Assembly: GCA_003013855.2 (NCBI GenBank)
Contig: PVNU02004100.1
Location: 1,152,501 to 1,216,500, forward strand
Origin: Liriodendron chinense
Taxonomy: Eukaryota; Streptophyta; Magnoliopsida; Magnoliales; Magnoliaceae
Direction of reading: 5' to 3'
DNA: 64,000 bases
Positions 35,317-46,200 of this stretch are shown one piece after another; the first letter of the stretch is position 1; every line of letters begins with the position of its first letter. The translations under genes were made by a program, and so were the position numbers. The notes beneath the pieces are model-generated. The model was not told the DNA's origin. It saw nothing but the letters and a program-made list of their open reading frames with translations, and ran no database searches.

Positions 35317-35837
35317 ACAACGGTTATGATCGTTTAAACAAATTTGATTTCGGGATTGTGACTTAACAACAACGTGCCTCACATTTTGTGGACCCTCGCC
35401 GTTCCGCGCTCCCACACGACGTTTTCGTCCCTTCCCCTTTTGGGAAAAGAAGGAAAGGAGGATGCGTGAGTGCGGATCGCCGTTTGTGCCACTCGCTTGC
35501 CTCGTTCTCGAGGGCTTTGTTTGGTTGTCGTGTTAAGCTGGTTGTGTTTAAATGAGTTTATATAAGACCAGAGTCGCCACTAGCCAGTTACTTCGAATCT
35601 ACAGTCGGCTAGACCCCGTAGAAACGTTAGAAAAGGGGATCCGAAGATTCCTTCCTCTAAAATGAATCCTTTTGATCTACGGCCAGAGATTCGAGGTAAG
35701 GGATCACGGTTACAGGGTGGGAAGAGGTTAAGCACCCCACACACTGCCCGTACCGAAGTACGGTCTCTACTTCACAGAATCGAACTAATACTTGAAAGTC
35801 TGTTTTAACCCTCGTACATTCTCATTGATGACATGAT

Positions 35838-36266
35838 GCATGAATGCAGGTCTGAACAGTAAGAGTTTCTGATGGGCAGGTTCCAATAACAGGCAAGCCC
35901 AGAGCATACGCTTGAACTGACAGGTGCTTAATATAAGACGTATGCAGTGTGTTTGAATAATCAAGGTGCTTTATAGTGAAGCATGAATGCGGGTCTGAAT
36001 AGTAAGAGTTTCTGATGGGCAGGTTCCAATAACAGGCAAGCCCAGAGCATACGCTCGAACTGACAGGTGCTTAATATAAGACGTATGCAGTGTGTTTGAA
36101 TAATCAAGGTGCTTTATAGTGAAGCATGAATGCGGGTCTGAACAGTAAGAGTTTCTGATGGGCAGGTTCCAACAATGGGCAAGCCCAGAGCATACGCTCG
36201 AACTGACAGGTGCTTATTATAAGACGTATGCAGTGTGCTTGAATAATCAAGGTGCTTGCAGTGAAG
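35838..36266. repeat. Three 143-bp tandem repeats (3' LTR)
   Basis: Units start at 35838, 35981 and 36124 (GCATGAATGCRGGTCTGAA), exactly 143 bp apart. In transcript orientation they lie downstream of the TATA box. The unit nearest the TATA box has CAACAATGGGCAAG where the others have CAATAACAGGCAAG. Confidence 0.95.
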
Positions 36267-36564
36267 CAGGGGGGTTGGAAGAAAAGTAAATGTTGCACTT
36301 ATGCTAGATGCAAATGAGATGATGCTGGAAAAATAGTAGCTGGAGGGACGGAGGTGTCACAAGGGTTGGCTTCGAGCGGCTGGATCAAGACTTGTATGGC
36401 TTGGGAGACTTGGGCTAGTGGTTAGGCTGGGCTGGACTAGGGCTAGGCTCTCCTCACTCGGGCTCTCCTTGGTGGAGGAATGGGCTAAGGGGTAGAGGAG
36501 AACTCAGACGGACAGGTCGCTGGACTGGGTGGATTGTTGCGTTGAAATGAGAAGGGGAGGGGGG

Positions 36565-36572
36565 TATTTATA
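36565..36572 (-). promoter_or_regulatory. TATA box of the LTR promoter (3' LTR copy)
   Basis: TATAAATA on the minus strand in the context GCTATAAATACCCCCC. It is the only canonical TATA box in the LTR, and the equivalent position in the other LTR is intact. Confidence 0.7.
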
Positions 36573-36690
36573 GCAGCGGGCATGGCAGAACTCGTAAATA
36601 TTTTTGGGCGGCCCGCTGTGGGCCGCCCGTACGGTCACTCCTCGATTTTCGGTGCGGTACGGTCGTTCCCTCGGGGCTGCTGTTTGGCTC

Positions 36691-36850
36691 GGTGGGTCGA
36701 CTCAGTGAGTTGACTCAGCGGGTCGACTCGGTGATTTGACTCGGCGGGTTGACTCGACGGGTTGACTCGGTGTTTTGACTCGACGAGTTGACTCAGCGTG
36801 TTGACTTAGTGGGTTAACTCAGCGGGTTGACTCAGTAGGTTGACTCAGTG
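36691..36850. promoter_or_regulatory. 13-bp array of TTGACT/TGACTCA motifs, 12 units (3' LTR)
   Basis: The unit GNGGGTTGACTCR repeats about 12 times. Most units hold TTGACT, the core bound by plant WRKY factors (W-box), and many hold TGACTCA, a bZIP-type site. The array ends about 120 bp upstream of the TATA box in the direction of transcription. The 5' LTR copy has about 10 units. Confidence 0.8.
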
Positions 36851-37067
36851 AATTTAACTTTTTAGGATTTTTTGACTGGCTTTTCTTATGGGGGTTTTTC
36901 AGGCTGATGTTTAGGACTGGGTTGACTGGGTTCAGGCTTGAATTGGGCTATGGATTGGGGCTTACAAGGGTGAGTTTGGCTGAGTTTGGACTTGGGGTTT
37001 GGGGGTATGGTCCTCCATTCATCCAGCTATCTCTACCAACAGTGTAGCCGAAGGTGGGGTGTCTACA

Positions 37068-37080
37068 GATGCCCCTCTTT
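37068..37080 (-). other. Polypurine tract of the Tat/Retand-like element
   Basis: On the minus strand AAAGAGGGGCATC directly precedes the LTR start TGTAGACACC. Confidence 0.8.
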
Positions 37081-39242
37081 GGCAGAGGTTGCGTGCAACC
37101 GAATGCCAAAGCGAGTGGACACCCCACTTCTGACCCGGTCATTCATAGATCATGGTCTGAAATCTTTGCTTGCCTTTGCATCTGTGCCAGTTGATCGTCT
37201 GGAACTCGATCACTCGCACATACCACGGGAGTTTGGAGAAAACGTTGCGATTGTCCCTGCATGCGCTGCAACCTGGGTACCCAATAGCAACCCTTCCATT
37301 CCCGATCGGTACTAACATCGGAAAGGTACAGCAGAGCCTCTGCGTCGCTAGTCTTACGAGGATGTTGACCCTGAGACTGATTGTGTGATGTTTGATGTTT
37401 TCCCAGATCACTCCAGGAGTACTTATTTCGCTTGACTGTCAAAGTGGTTAGACGCCCTGCGTCAGATAGTCTTACGGGATTCTACTACGCCGACTTGGAC
37501 TCAGTCAAGGTACTTCAGGCATCCACGCCTAGGTATGTGCGGGTGAACTCTTTCCACCCAATCTGCTGATTTTGATACTTGGGTTACAATTCATCGTTTC
37601 CACCTGTTCAAATGGTTTCTTTGACCGAGCCTTTTGGCTTTCATCTTTTCGTATCTTGGCATGTGGTACGACCGCACTGACACTGGAGTTCATTTCGACC
37701 GTACTTTGAGTGCATTGGATCCGATGGTCTCCGGGGAGACCGCGAGACATCGGATCTTATTTGATTATTCCGTCGGCTCCTACCGAGAGATATGGAAGAT
37801 CTCCTAGTGTTTTGGAGGCAGAACGCTCTATTGGGAAAATATTTTTTTTATTTTTGAAAAGATACCCACTCTGGGGAGTGATACTCCGTTGGGTTTTTAT
37901 TTGTAAGTAGAGATATTTTTTTTGTCTTTTTGAAATGAAAATCTGGTTTGCATGCGCCTCCACTAGGGATGCCTGTGGGGTCTTTGGCTAACCGAGTTTA
38001 TTTTGAAAGCAGGTAAACATGATGATTGATGCGATGGATGCTGATGCATGGAGATGCATGATGAATGCATGGCTTTGGCTCATTCTCTTTCAGTTTGATG
38101 ATTTTGCTTTTGCTGGTGATGCAGAGAACTTGGAGCTTATTGCTTCCAGGGTTGTGCTTCCTTGGGGTTTTTCTTTTTAATACGGATGTTTGGTTAGCGG
38201 GTTGGTCAAGATCTCGACCTGTGGTTGATCAGGTCCATCGTCCCAAGATGTTGTTTCTTTGCTTAATGAGAATGTACGGGGATGTTATCCGACTTCAAGA
38301 TGTTCTTCTGGGCATAAATGCGACTGAGACGGTGCTTGGTCGCCAGTTTTGGTCAAGATTCCAATTTGCAGGCGATTGGATCCGTCATCCCAAATTGTGA
38401 AGAGAGCGGAGTTCAAGACTCCTGAAGTGTAGTGCTGGGGGTAGTGCCAATTTTTGTGATTTTTGTAAATATGTGGTCCGAATCTTTACCTGAGTGGTCA
38501 GGGTAGAGATCGGTTATTGAAAACAAAGGAAATATTTTGTGATTTTTGAAAATATTTGATTTGAAAGCAAGAGAAGTATTTTTTGTGATTTTTGCAAATA
38601 TTTGATTTGAAAGCAAGGGACATATTTTTTTGTGATTTTTGAAGAGGTGATTTTGTAATGTTTTTGGATTTTGTTGGATTTTTCTGAAATGCAGGGAAAA
38701 GGTATGGAATTTTCATCCATTTCCAGCTTCTACTGCTGGTAAGGCACTTGATCCATTTTACGTCAGCGAGCAAGACGAGTCTCACACAGTTAAGTGCCGT
38801 AGTTTTACATCTTCGGATGAGGAGATTTTGAGGGTTTTCAGTCAACACACCCACAAAGTTGCCTGTTCCTCATGTACAATGCACATAGACCACGTATCGT
38901 CCGACGGACTCCTTCGGCCACAAAATGAGCCACATCCTCACATTTTCCTTAGTCAATCCAGTTTGGGGCCTTACGTTGCTCACAATTCCGTGAGGGTACG
39001 CTCCACCTCCCAACAGCCTTAATCCCCTTCATGAGTTTTAGGAACAGGGAACATCCGTCAGATTCAACAGCGACTTCCAAATCAAGGTTATCTATCACAG
39101 TGCGTTCAACACGAACAGGGTTGCGGAGTTCTGCCCGCCTCAGCCTTTACCTGTTTAAAAGATTCCAGACACCCGTACGATCAAGTGTCAGCCATGTCTG
39201 GAACAGGTTAGGAAAGAAAGCCCCCGAAAAGTTAATCCCAGT
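37081..39242. other. 3' non-coding region of the Tat/Retand-like element
   Basis: There are no pol motifs on either strand. Between 38525 and 38650 a unit of about 50 bp (TTTGTGATTTTTGAAAATATTTGATTTGAAAGCAAG-type, given in part) repeats two to three times. The rest is unassigned. Confidence 0.45.
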
Positions 39243-40606
39243 GTAGTTTTAGGTCTTCGGACCGCTGGGGATGAATTTGTGCAGTTGAAATTGAAGGCAA
39301 AATTTTTTCTTTTTCTTTTTTTTTTTTTGAAAAGGTTCTAGAGTTCAAATCAAGTGGTTGAGATTGATACTGGTTTTTATGGAAAGCTCAAAAAATCTTT
39401 TTGATATTTTGGAAATGATCCAAGTCATCTGATCCTGGCATGAACGGCTAGGATCGATGTTGGTTTTTATTAAAAATCCCTCGAGATCTTGATCCCAACG
39501 TAGTTTAAGGTCTTCGGACCCAAAAACTGTACAAGCTGAACATACATTCTTTTTTATGATTTTTCGAAAAATGTTCCAAGCTGTTAAATCTTAATTTGAG
39601 CGGTCAAGATCAACACTGGTTTTTATTGGAAATCTCTCGGGATTTTGTTCCCGACGTAGTTTAAGGTCTTCAGACCGTAAAAAAACTTTATGTACATGCT
39701 GAAAGTACATTCTTTTTTTGTGATTTTTTCGAAATGATCCAGGTCATCAGATCTTGGCCTGAACGGCTAGGATCGATGCTAGTTTTTATTAAAATCCCTC
39801 GGGATATTAATCCCGACGTAGTTTAAGGTCTTCGGACCATAAAACTGTACAAAACAGGGAAAACATATTTTTTTGTTTTTTTTTGGAAAATGTCCGGTGT
39901 CAGCGGATCTTGATTCGATCCAGACTGATGCCGGTTTTTATTAAAAGTCCCTCGGGATCTTGATCCCGACGTAGTTTAAGGTCTTCAGACCCAAAAACTG
40001 TACAAGAGATGTGTATATGTGTATTTTTTTTTTTGTTTTTAGAAAATGTCTGGGGTCGTCAGATCTTGATTCGATCCAGACCGATGCCGGCTTTTATTGA
40101 AAGTCCCTCGGGATCTTGATCCCGATGTAGTTTAAGGTCTTCGGACCCAAAATACCGGACAAAACATGGCAACACATTTTTTTTTTGGAAAGTGTCCGGT
40201 GTCAGCGGATCTTGATCCGAGCGGTCAAGACTGCTACCTGATTTTTATTTAAAAAGTCCCTTGGGATCTTGATCCCGACGTAGTTTAAGGTCTTCGGATC
40301 CAAGATATGTATAAAACATGGCAACACATTTTTTTTATTTTTTGAAAAATGTCCGGAGTCATCTAATCTTGATGTGAGCAAACAAGATCGACACCGGATT
40401 TTTATTGAAAATCTCTCGGGATGTTGATCCCGACGTAGTTTAAGGTCTTCGAACCAAAAATATGTACAAGCGATGCTGGAAATCATATTTTTTTTATTTT
40501 TTAGAAAATGTCCGGAGTCATCAGGCCTTAATGAAGACCGATGCCGGTTTTTATTGAAAATCTCTCGGGATATTGATCCCGACGTAGTTTAAGGTCTTCG
40601 GACCCA
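39243..40606. repeat. Tandem array of about 155-bp units in the 3' region
   Basis: GTAGTTTAAGGTCTTCGGAC occurs at 39243, 39500, 39656, 39818, 39971, 40127, 40280, 40435 and 40584. After the first interval (257 bp) the spacing is 149-162 bp. Each unit also has TTTTTATTGAAA, CTCGGGATCTTGATCCCGAC (a short palindrome) and a T-rich run before AATGTCCGG. Tandem repeats in this position are common in Tat-lineage elements. Confidence 0.93.
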
Positions 40607-41214
40607 GTTTTTTGGGGTTGGGCATACTTACCTTGCTTCTGACGGGGCTGATTGTGATTTGAGTGGTCTGGATTGCTTGAATGGGCCATGTAGGACCTCT
40701 TGTACTTCAATTCTCATACTCGGAAGCCAGATCTTAATGATTGGACCCTTGATCTTGGAGATTGGTAGCTTAAAGAAGCTCTTTAATGGTTTGGATCATG
40801 ATGGTTCAACTTTTGGATTGCTTGATTTGGCCCTACGGGCCCTCTCCAAACTTCAGCTTTGCTTTGAAGCACCTTTTCTTGATGTTTTGTGAGGCTAAGA
40901 AGGCTTTTCATGGTGCAGATGATGACTTGAACGGTTCAGATCGCTCTTTTCAGCCATGTGGGCCCACTTGATGATCAGATCTTGGATTCTGGCCCTTCTT
41001 TTGATGATCAAACCCTTGATCTTGCTATTTTTTAACTCATGTGAATTCTTCCATGGTTTAGATCATGATGATCTGGTCTTTGAATGGCTCGAATTGCTTG
41101 TGGGCCCCTCTTGATCAATTTTCCTTCTCTTTAACTTGATCAGGCCCATGTTGGCTGTAATACTTCATGATTGGACAGGTGGGGTACCTTCCAGATGATT
41201 CTGATCATCCTTAA

Positions 41215-41991
41215 ATGAAATCCAGAGTTGATTGGAGCCTTGGGCGGCCCTCAGGGTGCCATCTGCTGATGTGGATGTCAGCCTCACCTACCAACGACCG
41301 TGGAGCCAATCCCGCGGAGAGAGGAAGTGCGTCCGTACGGGCGGCCCACAGAGGGCCGCCCAAGGCTCGCCTCTTGTGCGGTCTGGGCTGGCTCTGGTTC
41401 GGACACTCTCTTCTGTCCACTGCCCTTGTCCCCATATTTCCTGCACGTCTTGGTTCGATTACAGCCATGAATATTCTCTTTGTCTCATCTTCTCTTCTCC
41501 TTTTGTCCTATTCTTGGTTTGTCCTTTCTCAAGCAATGGATGGTGAAGATTTAGGGGCTGTGGGGGCTGTCCATGGTGGGTCCCACACTTCAGAAAGTGT
41601 TGAAGGCTTTAATGATGGAGGGTTTTCTTTGATAGATGGTGGAGATGGAGCATTGAATGGGGGCATTGATGAGGGGCTAGGGATGGTGGTTGGTGGAGCT
41701 TTGAATGGCTCCATTAATGGCAGCCATGCTGAAATTTCTGATTTGAATAGGGCCCTCATTATGGGAGAAATGGATGGTATAGATGAGATGGGAAGATGGG
41801 ACATAGGTGAGGCTATTCATCCTTTGAGTGTGGGCCACATGGATGATGTGATCGATGGTGATGATGGGGTCATGATGGACATTGATGGGCTGATCTTAGA
41901 TTGCCTTCTGGTACCTGTGAGGAGAGAAAACACTTCAGTAAAAGGATTGAAGCATCAAAGCAGGAAGAGAGATACTTGCCTTTTGGGATGA
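41215..41991 (+). CDS. Opposite-strand ORF in the 3' region of the Tat/Retand-like element
   Basis: This open frame of 258 codons runs against the direction of the element. I recognise no domain. An internal start at 41467 would give 174 residues that open with a hydrophobic stretch resembling a signal peptide (ILFVSSSLLLLSYSWFVL). An Asp/Gly/Asn/Ser-rich acidic stretch with repeated DGG and NGS motifs follows, and a basic tail ends it. Opposite-strand ORFs in the 3' region are known in some Retand-group elements, so this could be such a gene. Chance is also possible, since the region is GC-richer than its surroundings. A copy of an LTR promoter segment lies within its 5' part, at 41333-41361. 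Confidence 0.4.
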   Translation: MKSRVDWSLGRPSGCHLLMWMSASPTNDRGANPAERGSASVRAAHRGPPKARLLCGLGWLWFGHSLLSTALVPIFPARLGSITAMNILFVSSSLLLLSYSWFVLSQAMDGEDLGAVGAVHGGSHTSESVEGFNDGGFSLIDGGDGALNGGIDEGLGMVVGGALNGSINGSHAEISDLNRALIMGEMDGIDEMGRWDIGEAIHPLSVGHMDDVIDGDDGVMMDIDGLILDCLLVPVRRENTSVKGLKHQSRKRDTCLLG

Positions 41992-42446
41992 ATGACCGGG
42001 AGAAAGACGCTCATACGAGGCACTCCATAAGTTCGCTGGGGGATGTTTATTTTGAAAGCCCTGTAAGTTTTTTTTTTTTTTGCATATACGAATAAGGAAA
42101 AATGATTTTTTTTAAATATATGTATGCAAATCATGCATGAAATGAAAATTTGTGCCAAGTGCTTGTCTATCTGTACGTGATTTGGATTTGTGCCTTTAGA
42201 TATAGGAATCAGAATATTTAACTCAGCCTGATGTCATACTCGATTTTCTTAATTATTCAGCAAGGGTCCTGGTCCCCTTAAGATAGTGCGCAATGGTATC
42301 CTGCCCCTAGAATTTGGGCAGATCTTGAAAGAATTCTCGACTCATAGCCGCCATCCTTGTTTCCATTGAATCTTCATGTTGCTTGGATCTCTCATGTATC
42401 CATTTTTTTTCATTTTTTTTCATTTCTTAGCCATTATTACCCGCAA

Positions 42447-42670
42447 CGCCCTTTCGGGTTTTTGCTGCGTCCGGCTTGCCCGTCATTTTTGCTCGTGGCA
42501 CCCTTTCGGGTTTTCACCACGTCCCAGGTATTTGATCTTGCCTGCCCCTTGGCAGCTATGTTGTTTTTAGCCTCAGCGCCCTTTCGGATTTTCACTAAGT
42601 CCGCTGTGTGCCCACTTTTTTTACTCAGAGCGCCCTTCCGGGTTTTCACTCCGCTCTCTTTGTTTAGGAA
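42447..42670. repeat. Irregular repeats with CGCCCTTTCGGGTTTT
   Basis: The motif occurs at about 42447, 42499, 42577 and 42631, with spacings of 52-78 bp. On the minus strand it reads AAAACCCGAAAGGGCG. It lies just after the end of pol in element orientation. Confidence 0.75.
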
Positions 42671-42958
42671 CACATCTCCTTTTTTTTTTTGGATAACTGC
42701 AGCGCCCAGAGGTCAGAAATCCGTCATTGCCGGCCGATGGTAACCTTTCGGCCCTTATCTTAAGTTACAATGGCAGAGCTGTCGGCCTTAGCTACAAACC
42801 CTTCTGAGGTGGATGGATGGATAGATGTGTTTCTTTTGGGTTGATTTTTTTTTCTCTTTCTTTCTTTCTTTCTTTCTTCTTCTTCTTTTTCTTTTTTTTG
42901 TGGGTTGACCTCTTGACTTCAGCTCTACTAATGTAACTCTTGATAAGGTTGGATTGGC

Positions 42959-43253
42959 TTACCTGTGAGAGATTCTCACGTTGTTGGCGTTGATTGGCTC
43001 TGGAAGATCCTTACCTCTCAGTTGGTGAGTAGAACGGTGCCTCCCAGAAGAACTTCTCTGATTCTCGGGGCTTGGCCCTTGAGTCTGATAGATGCGGCAG
43101 TGCCTGTCGTAAACCCGATATGACTTTTCTTTCTTCGGCTTCATTCTTAATCAGCACTCATGGTGACATGATTTTGACTCGAACTCATAAGTTTGTCTTC
43201 AGATTTTAAGCTTCTTGAGGAACTCCTCCATCCTTAGATTTCGAAGGACGTCC
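42959..43253 (-). pseudogene. C-terminal end of pol (Tat/Retand-like)
   Basis: On the minus strand the frame holds THQLRGKDLPEPINANNVRI, which resembles the last segment of Tat polyproteins (L-x-G-x-LP-PIN-x-x-x-V-K/R). No integrase catalytic residues occur in this piece. The solo LTR lies immediately upstream in element orientation. Confidence 0.5.
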
Positions 43254-43258
43254 CATTG

Positions 43259-46200
43259 TGTAACGCCCTGGATTTTCTCCAATTTAGAAATTAGATGTGC
43301 TTGGGCATTATCTTTAATTTCTCGATTTGAATGCATGTCCGTGCGTGTATTCGCACGTGTTGGGACCAAAATGAGTGGCCTTAAATTTAGAAATTGGAAC
43401 CTTAGTTAATGTAGCAACTTGAACTTTAGGTACCTTGGTGAGGGGACTTGAGTCTACGGACGTTTGGATACGTAAGGTAAGATCACTTCGGTAGGTGGAA
43501 TGAAGAAAGGGAAAGTAACGTAGAGGAATGAAAGTTTAGGAGATGAATGACTTGAGGATTCATGACTCTAAAAGTGGTAAATTTGATGTTTGGATGCCCC
43601 AATCGAGAAGGTTGGGCCCCTGTGGGTCGTGGATCGTTCAAAAACAAGGTAGATGGCGAATGGAGTGAAGCAAAAAATGAATAAATGATGTAAAATAGAA
43701 AATTTTGAGGTTTTAGAAGAAACTAGGACAGCAGCAACCGGTCAACCGGATGCCCCAGCCGGCTGACCGGATTCCCCAAACCGGTTGACCGGATTTGGAC
43801 CCGGGTTGACCGGATTTCGCAGTTCTGATCCTGCATTTTTAGTCAACTTTAAAAAATTATATCTCCTTCGTTATAACTCCGATTGATGTGATTCAAAAGC
43901 CATATTGAAGCTTGACGAGTCTAATTTTATATAAAAATATATAAAAAATAAAATAAATATTATAAATATTTTTAGAAATATTTAGAAACTGTTCGGAAAA
44001 TTAGTGGTTTTCTAATAGCGTATACTTCTAGAATTTTATTAATTTTTATAAACATCGGAATGGACTAAAATTTTCTAGGACGAAAGTACACATGATAAGG
44101 AATTAATATAAAAATTATAAAAATAATTAATTAGTTATAAAGTTCCAAAAATATTGTCCAGGTGATGCGTACTTGTGTGCTGAATTTTTCAAAATTTAAG
44201 TTAATTTTGTCCACTTGGACTTACGTGAAGTTATGGATTTCGAGCCACTAGATTCCAACAAAATTAAGGATTCTAGTCTTAAACATTTGCTTGCAGCTAA
44301 CCCTAAAGCCGAGGCCCCGATCGATGATCGGTGACCGTTAAATGAACAATGTATCATAACCGTCGATCGTCGCATCCGAAATGCGGAAAACCTTGTCCAT
44401 AGATAAATCATCACTATGTTCACCTATCCCATGGCCTAGATCATCCCATTCACCTCCCGGTGGGCCCCAATAATGGAAAACAACCTCCTATAGGGTCATA
44501 ATACAAAATGTTTAGCCATTAGGGCCATTTTCACCAATTTCTGTACTATAAATAGGATTCATTTGGGGCTTTCTCCCCAAATCCGAAATTGCCTAAGGGA
44601 GAAGGAGAGAAAAAGAAAAAGAAAAATAGGAGGAGGAGAAGAGAAAGAGTGAAAGTGTGAGGGATGGATTGGTGTTCCTTACCAATTCCCTTCAATCGAA
44701 GCACTATCTTCTGCCGAATCCCTTCTGTCGACGATCGGAGGTAAGAAATGCTTCATGCCTTCCGATTAAGCTACCTAGGGTTAGATTTTGTGAATCTTAC
44801 ATTTTTTTCTTCTAATTGATTTAGGATTTTGTGATTTCTCTCAAATTTCTTGTGTTTTGAACCTGTTAGGGTTAGAAAACCCTCTATGCTCTTCTAATTT
44901 CGTAAACCCTATTGTTAGGGTTTATGGGTGTTAGGGATTTGGATCTCAACTGTCGTTTAGGGCAGTTCATGATCTTGCGAGAGCCGTTATCAAGCTAGGC
45001 TCTGTTAAGATTTCGATGATGCGCCGATTTCGGGACTCGATTTGTTGAATCGGGTTGAGATGTCATCTAATTAAAATAAGTTAAACCTAATTAATTGTTT
45101 AACATTTAATTAAGACTAAATCCAAATTATTAATGGTAGGTTTGAACTTCTATGTAGGTGTTTGAGGTTTTCTCCAATTTTCGGCGTTCGGGCCGCCTCC
45201 AAAACATGAAATTTTGAATATAAGGTGAAGATCTAACCCCAAGCTTTTCTCAAGAATTGTTAATGGAGGATTGCTTAATTATATTGAATTTTATTTATTT
45301 TATAAATGTTAAAATTGTTTGAATTATAATTTATTGTAAATTAGTGATGTGCATATAATATGTTTGATGAAATGCCTATATTGTTGTTTTAGATGATAAC
45401 ATGCTTGATGAAATGCCTCGGTTATAGTTGGGTGAAAACATGCTCAATGAATTGCTTGAGTAATATGAGAAACATGATATTATATTTCATTTGTGCTTTT
45501 GTTGGTTTGTGACGCCCTGTGTCATCGGCTGTCATCCGAATCCTTTGGATTGGTCGGGCTAGTCGGTCGGGCCAGGTGCTTTAATAAATTGGGTGATAAT
45601 GTTTTCTATATTTGTGCTATTGATGTGCTCTGTTGTAGTAAAGTTATGGCTGTCTGGATTAAGCTCTGACAACCGTTTAACTAATGTACTACCTATCATT
45701 CGATTAGCAGTTACGAGCCTATTCAATCCACTAGATGGAACACGATCGACAGATAGGGACCATTATCGGTTTGTCGCGGTCCACTTAGGTCGACTGAATA
45801 GGGTCCATTCAGAGTTAATCATTATTATGTTTGATTGATTGAATCACACTCTATTGAATTTAGAATACCGACATTACCAATGCATAGTCCATTTAAAACC
45901 GTATTGCGATACGATCTCCAAGTCTCATGAGCCAGGCATGGTAGTATGGGACGCCGTGTCTGAGCTGTCGGCCTACGCTGGGGTGATGAGCCTCCCCGTA
46001 GTGACCAGTGAGCATTGACAGAGGTGACAGACCGTTGTTCGAATAGCCCTTGTGACAAATGTGACCCTGGCCGATGTTAGCGTGCCTGTGCACTGTTCGA
46101 ACAACTCGGGCATGTATTGGTTTAGTTTTAATTGACTAGCCCACACCTCTGAATTGATTAACTGTATTTGATATGTGGGTGAGGAGCCCTTTTGCTTTGA

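Larger units (their letters stand above)
35387..37067 (-). repeat. 3' LTR of the Tat/Retand-like element
   Basis: It is 1681 bp and nearly identical to the copy at 51458-53115. On the minus strand it begins TGTAGACACCCCACC and ends GGGTCCACA. Inside are the 13-bp array (36691-36850), a GGGCGGCCC/GGGCCGCCC hairpin (36606-36628), a TATAAATA box (36565-36572) and three 143-bp repeats (35838-36266). Confidence 0.93.

Noticed and set aside
42959..43144. Independent small gene on the minus strand
   Set aside because: Its GKDLPEPIN segment fits the pol C-terminus of the surrounding element, so it is a remnant.
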